Source of the DNA: an uncultured Collinsella sp.
GTDB lineage: Bacteria > Actinomycetota > Coriobacteriia > Coriobacteriales > Coriobacteriaceae
Assembly (NCBI GenBank): GCA_900548815.1
Contig: URLR01000064.1
Span: 1-10,627, forward strand
DNA: 10,627 nt
Direction of reading: 5' to 3'
In this document: positions 5,425 through 10,627 of the stretch, in pieces
How positions within the stretch are numbered: the first letter of the stretch is position 1
How the letters are laid out: each line of letters opens with the position of its first letter
Notes under the pieces: model-generated
Database searches by the model: none
What the model was told of the DNA's origin: nothing
The model's input: the letters and a program-made list of their open reading frames with translations, nothing else
Made by a program: the position numbers and the translations under genes

Positions 5425-5445
5425 TTGTCTGTCCTAGACAGACAA
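5425..5445 (+). promoter_or_regulatory. 9-bp leader hairpin just upstream of the kup ribosome site
   Basis: TTGTCTGTC (5425-5433) pairs perfectly with 5437-5445 around a CTA loop. It ends 10 bases before the AAGGGAG ribosome site (5456-5462) of kup, so it is probably in the 5' leader. TATAAA at 5406-5411 is a possible -10 box but has no convincing -35. The stretch 5310-5449 shows no recognisable ydaO-type riboswitch. Confidence 0.4.
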
Positions 5446-5467
5446 CCGGATGTCTAAGGGAGTCCAC

Positions 5468-7699
5468 GTGGCACACAACAAACTGGAGGCAAACCCCCAA
5501 GACCAGCGTGGTCAAGGCGGGCACGGAGCCATCCCCCTCTCCGCTGGCATGCTGCTCGTAACGCTCGGCGTCGTCTATGGCGACATCGGCACGAGCCCCA
5601 TGTACACCATGAAATCAATCGTCGCCAACAACGGCGGCATCGGTACCGTCAGCGAGGACATGATCCTGGGCGCGCTTTCGCTCGTCATCTGGACCATGAC
5701 GCTCGTGACCACGGTCAAGTACGTGGTAATCGCCATGAAGGCCGACAACCACAACGAAGGCGGCATCTTCGCCCTGTTTAGCCTGGTACGCAAGGTGGCA
5801 CCGTGGCTGATTCTCCCCGCCATGATCGGCGGTGCGGCGCTGCTCGCCGACGGCATCCTCACCCCCGCCGTCACGGTTACCACGGCCATCGAGGGTCTGC
5901 GCACCATCGAGTGGGGCCACGCGCTGTTGGGTGACGGGCAAACTAACGTCATCATTATTACCATCATCATTATCTGTGGCCTGTTTGCCATGCAGCGCGC
6001 TGGCACCTCGTCAATCGGCAAGCTGTTCGGTCCGCTCATGACGCTGTGGTTCCTGTTCCTGGCAGGCGCCGGTCTATTCAACATGCTCGGCAACCTGTCC
6101 ATCTTGCGCGCGCTTAACCCCATCCGCGGCGTCATGTTCCTGTTCTCGCCCATCAACCACTCGGGCATCATGGTGCTCGGCTTCGTCTTCCTGTCGACGA
6201 CCGGCGCCGAGGCGCTCTATTCAGACATGGGCCACGTGGGCAAGGCCAACATCTACGCATCCTGGCCGTTTGTTAAAGCGGCGCTTATCCTTAACTACCT
6301 GGGTCAGGGCGCTTGGCTGCTCGCCAACAATTCCAATCCCCAGTTGCTCGCGATGGATATCGTCAACCCGTTCTATATGATGCTCCCCGAGCCCCTGCGC
6401 CCCTTTGCCATCGTGCTTTCGGCCGTGGCGGCCATCATTGCCTCGCAGGCGCTCATCACCGGCTCGTTCTCGCTGGTATCCGAGGCAACGCGTCTCAACC
6501 TTATGCCGCATCTGCGCATCCACTACCCCAGCGACACCAAGGGCCAGCTCTATATTCCGCTCGTCAATAACATCATGTGGGTCGGCTGCATCTTCATCGT
6601 GCTGCTGTTCCAAAACTCCGAGCGCATGGAGAGCGCCTACGGCCTCGCCATTACCGTGACCATGCTCATGACCACGACGCTTTTGACGAGCTACATCGCC
6701 GGCATCCTCAAGCACAGGCTGGGTGCCTGCGTCTTCGCCCTGCTCTTTGGTGCCATTGAGCTGTGCTTCTTCGCCTCGTGCCTCACCATGTTCTTTGACG
6801 GCGGCTACGTCATGATCTTCCTGGCCGCACTGCTGTTTGGCCTTATGTACGTGTGGCGCCGCGGCACCGCCATCGAGCGCACGCAGACGATTTTGCTGCC
6901 CGTCTCCAAGTACATCGACCAGCTCAACCGCCTGCGCAACGACGAGACCTATCCCGTGCTCGCCGACAATCTGGTATTTCTCACCAACAGCCCCGACCCG
7001 CTCACACTCGACCGCGACGTGCTCTATTCCATCCTGGATAAGCATCCCAAGCGCGCCAAGGCATATTGGTTCATTAACGTGCACGTTACCGACGAACCCT
7101 ATACGCACGAGTATTCCGTCGAGACCTTTGGCACGGACTTCCTCTTCCGCGTTCGCCTGGACCTGGGCTTTAAAGTCAACCAGCGCGTCAACGCTTATCT
7201 GCGTCAGATCGTCGGCGACTTGATGGCATCGGGCGAGCTGCCGCCGCAACATCACACCTACTCCATCTACGAGACACGCGGCAACGTGGGTGACTTCCGC
7301 TTTTGTATGCTGCGCAAGATGCTTGCCCCCGAAACGGACATCAACCGCAATGACCACCGCGTGATGGCCATCAAGTACGCCGTCCGCCGCGCCTGCGGAA
7401 GCCCGGCACGCTGGTACGGTCTTGAGAACTCGGCCATCATCATCGAGTACGTGCCGCTGTTTGCCCGCATGCGCCCGGCCGTTAAGCTCGTGCGCACCCA
7501 GGTGCCGCTCGAGGTTCAGATCGAAGAGGCCGAGGAAATGGAAGTCGACATCTTCTCGGACGACTTGGTCAACGGCAACGAAGCCGGTAAGGACATGAAC
7601 GTCGATCCCACCGAGTTGCTCGAGAGCGTCGCCGATACGCCCGAACAGCAACAGCTCGACGGCCTCGAGAACGAACAACTCAACGACGCCAACTTCTAG
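5468..7699 (+). CDS. kup: Kup-type low-affinity potassium uptake transporter
   Basis: About 743 residues from the KUP/HAK/KT family, which imports K+ together with H+. The diagnostic first-helix motif is GVVYGDIGTSPMYTMKS (near residues 35-50). Further family blocks are NEGGIFALFSLVRK, GGAALLADGILTPAVTVTTAIEGL, FGPLMTLWF, GAEALYSDMGHVGK, SQALITGSFSLVSEATRLNLMPHLRIHYPSDTKGQLYIPLVN and the late-helix region TMLMTTTLL. About twelve membrane helices are followed by a long cytoplasmic domain and an acidic, Glu/Asp/Gln-rich tail. I chose GTG at 5468 because AAGGGAG lies five bases upstream; the in-frame ATG at 5450 has no ribosome site. It is longer than E. coli Kup, mainly in the C-terminal tail. 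It stands alone and ends in a strong terminator. Confidence 0.93.
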   Translation: MAHNKLEANPQDQRGQGGHGAIPLSAGMLLVTLGVVYGDIGTSPMYTMKSIVANNGGIGTVSEDMILGALSLVIWTMTLVTTVKYVVIAMKADNHNEGGIFALFSLVRKVAPWLILPAMIGGAALLADGILTPAVTVTTAIEGLRTIEWGHALLGDGQTNVIIITIIIICGLFAMQRAGTSSIGKLFGPLMTLWFLFLAGAGLFNMLGNLSILRALNPIRGVMFLFSPINHSGIMVLGFVFLSTTGAEALYSDMGHVGKANIYASWPFVKAALILNYLGQGAWLLANNSNPQLLAMDIVNPFYMMLPEPLRPFAIVLSAVAAIIASQALITGSFSLVSEATRLNLMPHLRIHYPSDTKGQLYIPLVNNIMWVGCIFIVLLFQNSERMESAYGLAITVTMLMTTTLLTSYIAGILKHRLGACVFALLFGAIELCFFASCLTMFFDGGYVMIFLAALLFGLMYVWRRGTAIERTQTILLPVSKYIDQLNRLRNDETYPVLADNLVFLTNSPDPLTLDRDVLYSILDKHPKRAKAYWFINVHVTDEPYTHEYSVETFGTDFLFRVRLDLGFKVNQRVNAYLRQIVGDLMASGELPPQHHTYSIYETRGNVGDFRFCMLRKMLAPETDINRNDHRVMAIKYAVRRACGSPARWYGLENSAIIIEYVPLFARMRPAVKLVRTQVPLEVQIEEAEEMEVDIFSDDLVNGNEAGKDMNVDPTELLESVADTPEQQQLDGLENEQLNDANF

Positions 7700-7719
7700 C
7701 GGCGCCATAAATCAACGAC

Positions 7720-7755
7720 AGCGGCCCTGCGCCTCACGAGAGACGCAGGGCCGCT
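7720..7755. terminator. Strong terminator hairpin between kup and the bile salt hydrolase gene
   Basis: A 16-bp stem with one mismatch (7720-7735 with 7740-7755) and an ACGA loop, 20 bases after the kup stop. The 3' side continues TTTGCATT, a short T stretch for the plus strand. The genes on either side converge, so it probably serves both. Confidence 0.85.
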
Positions 7756-7778
7756 TTGCATTGCGGTAAAGCTATCGG

Positions 7779-8744
7779 CTACGAACGACGCGGCTCGGGA
7801 ACCACGAGCCTATCGGGGCTCGCGCCCTCGGCATCCATCAGGCTCACGTAGCGAATCGACGGATCCCCATACATCGCGTAGTAATAATTGCCCGTGCGCG
7901 CGCTAAAGCATCCGGTGTAGATAGTCTTCTCGAACTTGCCATCGCCCATCCTGGACGCTCCCTCGATCATCACCACGCCCTCGAGCGAGCGGAACATGCG
8001 AACGACGTTTTCGGTCTCGCTCTCCTTTTGCGGGTAATTGGCATTGAGGTACGCCGCCTTTACAAAACGGCTCGGCGAATAGCAATCGCCCGGAATGCCG
8101 CGCATGCCGGCACCGGCTCCATAGGGCTTGAGCTCGGCGCCACGCCATGTCGCCGTCTGCGGAAAATCGCTTGTGGCGGTGATATAGGTGCGTAGGTTTT
8201 CCATATGCCACGGGAAGGTCGGCTGATTGGCAAGGGTGTCGACCGGATCGTCGTATACATGCAGGCCGTCAGCCATCATCTCGACCACGATGCTGCGCTG
8301 TCTGTCGCCGATAATCCAATGGAGCAGTGACACGCCCAGCCCCTCTCCGGCAGATTTGGCGACAATCACCGTGTCGCACAGCGCGGCCTCGACCTCATCG
8401 ACCGTCGAGAACGTCGCTGCCACCCACAGGGGAAACTCATAGGCCGCGATATTGGTCTTTCCATCAACCGGCCCCTCGGCATACTCGGCATAACCCGGGA
8501 AATTGAGGCCCGCTACGGCGAGGCCCGCATCGTTGCCGCAATCGAAGAACATAGGGTAGTTCTTGTAATCGATGCACATACCGATCACCGCGTGTGCCGC
8601 TGTCGCGTCGTCGATAAACGAATACGGAATGTGGAACCCGCGCGGCATCACGCGAACCTGTTGGCCGTAGTCAAAGCTCCAGTCGAGGTTGCGGCCTAGA
8701 TACATGTGGCCAGAATTATCGGTAAATCGAATACTCGTGCACAT
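7779..8744 (-). CDS. bsh: Bile salt hydrolase / choloylglycine hydrolase family
   Basis: From ATG at 8742-8744 the protein is 321 residues, the normal length for choloylglycine hydrolases, which cleave the amide bond of conjugated bile salts; relatives cleave penicillin V. It begins MCTSIRF, so removal of Met exposes the N-terminal nucleophile Cys2. Other family catalytic residues fall close to their known places: Arg18 and Asp21 (GRNLDW), Asn81 (AGLNFPG), Asn173 (LANQPTFPWHMENL) and Arg226 (GIPGDCYSPSRFV). AGGAGG lies four bases upstream. A longer in-frame reading starting at 8807 would bury the cysteine and is rejected. It is a single-gene unit, expected to act in the cytoplasm and suited to a gut resident. 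Bile salt versus penicillin preference is not settled by sequence reading alone. Confidence 0.88.
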   Translation of the reverse strand: MCTSIRFTDNSGHMYLGRNLDWSFDYGQQVRVMPRGFHIPYSFIDDATAAHAVIGMCIDYKNYPMFFDCGNDAGLAVAGLNFPGYAEYAEGPVDGKTNIAAYEFPLWVAATFSTVDEVEAALCDTVIVAKSAGEGLGVSLLHWIIGDRQRSIVVEMMADGLHVYDDPVDTLANQPTFPWHMENLRTYITATSDFPQTATWRGAELKPYGAGAGMRGIPGDCYSPSRFVKAAYLNANYPQKESETENVVRMFRSLEGVVMIEGASRMGDGKFEKTIYTGCFSARTGNYYYAMYGDPSIRYVSLMDAEGASPDRLVVPEPRRS

Positions 8745-8810
8745 AGCGCCTCCTAGCTTTACGTTCTTGCTAATTTCATTGTCTCCAAACAAAAAGGCGC
8801 TAAACACAAA

Positions 8811-8844
8811 AGCCCGGACATGACAACAATGTCACGCCCGGACT
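8811..8844 (-). terminator. Minus-strand terminator downstream of the second deformylase-like gene
   Basis: Arms 8811-8825 and 8830-8844 form a 15-bp stem around a 4-base loop. Three positions are A.C mismatches on the plus strand but G.U pairs on the minus strand, and the minus strand continues with TTTT. It therefore terminates minus-strand transcripts coming from the gene at 8989-9408, before the bile salt hydrolase gene. Confidence 0.75.
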
Positions 8845-8885
8845 ATTCAAGCTGGATAAACTCAACCAAGTTAACCCCGCAGGTC

Positions 8886-8994
8886 GTCTAAGGGGTCAAA
8901 GTGCCGCAGATTGCCACGAAAGAGGAGCGCCGCGTACTAACGGTACGCAAGCGACGATTGAGCGGCAAGGTGCGGTGCTTTGATCCCCTTAGAC
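8886..8994 (+). repeat. Second long palindromic element (~109 bases), related in architecture to 1588-1703
   Basis: GTCTAAGGGGTCAAAG (8886-8901) pairs with 8978-8994 (one bulged base), then TGCCGCA (8902-8908) with 8971-8977 using two G.T pairs, then TTGCC (8911-8915) with 8964-8968, ending in GCGTAC/GTACGC (8932-8937, 8943-8948) around TAACG. Between these lie three tandem G.A/A.G mismatches: 8918-8919 with 8960-8961, 8922-8923 with 8956-8957, and 8925-8926 with 8953-8954. The internal-loop module CAGATT/AAGGTG also occurs in the element at 1588-1703 with sides swapped. G.T and G.A pairs favour a plus-strand RNA. Its right arm overlaps the stop codon of the minus-strand gene at 8989. The intergenic stretch 8745-8988 contains this element and the terminator, and no gene. 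Confidence 0.75.
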
Positions 8995-9408
8995 CAACTT
9001 TCCTAGACAGTGGTCGATCATATGCTGGACCATTTGTGCCTCAAAGCCCGCGTAGTCGCGGCGGCACTCCTTCATCTTGCCGTCGACGATCTGGTCAAAG
9101 GCAACCTTGCACTTGATATAGCGCGTGGACTTGGTGACCTCCTCGTGCGTCAGGCAGCTCTCCTCCATCTTGCTGGCACCCAGGCCAAACACCAGACGGG
9201 GGTTGTAGAGCACATGGGGCTCGCCGGCGTCGTCCAGATAGACGCAGACCTTCTTGGTGACGCCGATCTGGTTGGCGGCAAGGCAGCCGGCATCGTCGAG
9301 CGACTTGATGGTATCGATCAGGTCCTGTGCCACCGACTCGTCCTCGACGGTCGCAACCTCGCAACGCTGGGACAGAATAGCCTCGTCGTGGCAGAGCTCT
9401 TTAATCAT
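8989..9408 (-). CDS. Peptide-deformylase-like protein lacking the catalytic glutamate (probable pseudoenzyme)
   Basis: A 139-residue protein of the peptide deformylase family. Motif III reads QHMIDH, with the metal-binding histidines His129 and His133 kept but the catalytic Glu replaced by Met130. Motif II is ESCLT rather than EGCLS, with the metal ligand Cys85 kept. Motif I is AGCLAANQIG: the glutamine is present but the conserved glycines are changed. The fold and metal site may persist while deformylation is unlikely. The codon is ATG on the minus strand with clean surrounding frame, so a simple frameshift does not explain it. I chose ATG at 9406-9408 because GGAGG lies five bases upstream; an in-frame ATG four codons earlier is possible. 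It is a paralogue-like partner of the protein at 1102-1512. Confidence 0.85.
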   Translation of the reverse strand: MIKELCHDEAILSQRCEVATVEDESVAQDLIDTIKSLDDAGCLAANQIGVTKKVCVYLDDAGEPHVLYNPRLVFGLGASKMEESCLTHEEVTKSTRYIKCKVAFDQIVDGKMKECRRDYAGFEAQMVQHMIDHCLGKLV

Positions 9409-9540
9409 ACGTTCCTCCATAGGGGTCGTTGTAACTGCTTAAGTATACGGTACCCACACATTTTCATGCGAAAAATACCGTCTGTCTGCTACAAAGCGCC
9501 GAACATCAACATGCGAGGAACATCAGCCTTTCAAAGGCGA

Positions 9541-9546
9541 TATAGT
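9541..9546 (+). promoter_or_regulatory. Candidate -10 box for the purine permease gene
   Basis: TATAGT matches the -10 consensus at five of six positions, 55 bases upstream of the ATG at 9602. The only -35 candidate, GGAACA at 9517-9522, is poor. No purine riboswitch core was recognised in 9421-9601, which otherwise holds only a small hairpin GCCTT/AAGGC near 9527-9539. Confidence 0.3.
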
Positions 9547-9601
9547 AGTTGAGTTCGTGTCAATCGGCCTAAACTCGGGGCCGAGCAAGGAAAGGGTATG
9601 C

Positions 9602-10579
9602 ATGGACGAACTATTTCACGTCAGCGAGCGCAAGTCCACAATCGGGACCGAACTCCGCGCTGGACTGACAACATTCCTGGCGATGGCCTACATCATCGCC
9701 GTCAACCCCGCGGTGCTCTCGGGCGCTGGCATCGATGCGGGAGCGCTCGCCTGCGCCACCTGCCTGGGCGCCGGCATCATGACCATCTGCATGGGCATCT
9801 TCGCCAACCGCCCGCTCGCCTGCGCGTCGGGCTTAGGCGTCAACGCGATGATCGCTGGAATCACCACCACCGTCTGCGGCGGTGACTGGCACGTGGCCAT
9901 GAGCGTCATCTTCCTCGAGGGTATCGTCATCTTGCTGCTCGTGCTTTGTGGCCTGCGCGAGGCCATCATGGACGCCATCCCGGTTGTCCTGCGTCACGCC
10001 ATCTCGGTGGGTCTGGGCCTGTTCATCGCCATGATTGGCCTGTGCGATGCCGGCATTATCACCGCTGGCGCCGGTACACTCGTCGGTCTGGGCGACATCA
10101 CCTCCCCCACCTTCATCGTCGGCATCATCTCCATCCTGGTGACAGTCGCCCTCGCCTGCCGCAACGTCCCCGGCTCGCTGCTCATCGGCATCGTCGTCGC
10201 CGTCATCGCCGGTATCCCCCTAGGTGTGACCCATGCTCCGACCGGTATCATCGCCCCGCTCGACTTCTCGAGCATCGGTGGCCCCATCGCCGACGCCGGC
10301 GGCGTGCCCGCCATCGTCAAGGTCCTTACCGACCCCACGCTCCTCGTCATCTCGTTCTCGCTGCTCATGAGTGACTTCTTCGACACCATGGGCACCGCGA
10401 TGGCCGTGGCCAAGCAGGGCGAGTTCCTCACCGACGACGGCAACGTCGAGAATATCAAGGAGATCCTGATCGTCGACTCCGCCGCCGCTGCTGTGGGCGG
10501 TTTCATGGGCGTCTCCTCCATCACCACCTTCGTCGAGTCCACTTCCGGCGCCGCCGACGGTGGCCGCACGGGCCTCACC
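9602..10579 (+). CDS. AzgA/PbuG-type purine permease, 3' end missing
   Basis: About 326 residues of a nucleobase permease of the AzgA-like (NCS2-related) family that imports hypoxanthine, guanine or adenine across the inner membrane. Signatures are TELRAGLTTFLAMAYIIAVNPAVLS at the start, CASGLGVNAMIAG (family GlGxNA), SLLMSDFFDTMGTAMAVAKQ, and IVDSAAAAVGGFMGVSSITTFVESTSGAADGGRTGLT, the conserved substrate-site block. Start ATG at 9602 follows AAAGGG by five bases; an earlier in-frame start at 9557 has no ribosome site, and ATG at 9598 is out of frame. The reading frame runs into adapter sequence at 10580 and appears to end at TGA 10598-10600; those last residues (LSLIHI) are artefact. The true protein would carry roughly another 100 residues. 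Confidence 0.9.
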
Positions 10580-10627
10580 CTGTCTCTTATACACATCTGA
10601 CGCTGCCGACGATAAGGCTCGTGTAGA
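10580..10627. other. Illumina Nextera adapter (not genomic)
   Basis: CTGTCTCTTATACACATCT (10580-10598) is the Tn5 mosaic end, followed by GACGCTGCCGACGA (10599-10612), the Nextera i5-side adapter. TAAGGCTC (10613-10620) sits where the 8-base index belongs, and GTGTAGA begins the P5 sequence. All parts are in the order seen when a read runs through a short insert into adapter. Confidence 0.98.

Noticed and set aside
5310..5449. Possible c-di-AMP (ydaO) riboswitch upstream of kup
   Set aside because: The stretch is too short and lacks recognisable conserved ydaO core sequence; only a palindrome and a simple hairpin are seen.
6221..7708. 495-codon open frame on the minus strand opposite kup
   Set aside because: Antisense shadow of a clear Kup coding sequence in GC-rich DNA; the His/Val/Gly/Asp-rich product has no recognisable domain, and no ribosome site is evident.
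9421..9601. Possible purine riboswitch upstream of the purine permease
   Set aside because: No three-way junction core or conserved loop sequences could be found; only a small hairpin and a -10-like box.
10580..10600. Natural C-terminus of the purine permease and a Tn5 insertion
   Set aside because: The 19-base mosaic end is followed by synthetic adapter, index and P5 bases, not by transposon sequence.

Overview
The window looks like a complete short-read contig from a gut actinobacterium of the class Coriobacteriia, most likely Collinsella or a close relative. This is inferred from gene content (a bile salt hydrolase, short peptide-deformylase-like proteins), a moderately high GC content, GTG starts with strong AAGGAGG-type ribosome sites, and densely packed genes on both strands. 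It is not proven by any marker gene. Both ends look technical: the left end begins inside the inner hairpin of a dispersed palindromic repeat, and the last 48 bases are Illumina Nextera adapter rather than genome.

Left part (1-1738): a half copy of a palindromic repeat; a minus-strand gene for a MarR-like winged-helix protein with an acidic N-terminus and an RGG-rich tail; a leader with four small hairpins; a plus-strand short peptide-deformylase-like gene; then a full copy of the palindromic repeat. Middle (1739-5309): a minus-strand fusion of an XRE-type DNA-binding domain to an AlaA-type alanine aminotransferase, with an operator-like cluster of GTTCAATTT sites upstream and a well-formed internal start that would make the enzyme alone; a LysR regulator; and, divergent from it, an EamA/DMT permease with a T-N11-A dyad between the two. 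Right part (5310-10579): a Kup potassium transporter with a strong terminator; a bile salt hydrolase gene (minus); a region holding a minus-strand terminator and a second long palindromic element; a second peptide-deformylase-like gene (minus) that lacks the catalytic glutamate; and the 5' part of an AzgA/PbuG-type purine permease cut by the adapter.

The genes are mostly single transcription units of nutrient uptake, nitrogen metabolism and host interaction (K+ uptake, purine uptake, alanine/glutamate transamination, bile acid deconjugation), each with its own local regulator or terminator. The two most unusual items are the XRE-AlaA fusion with its preserved internal start, and a family of ~110-116-base hairpin elements. 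The two full-length hairpins share an internal-loop module and tandem G.A mismatches, and their wobble pairs favour a plus-strand RNA. No CRISPR array, tRNA, rRNA, transposase or phage gene was seen.
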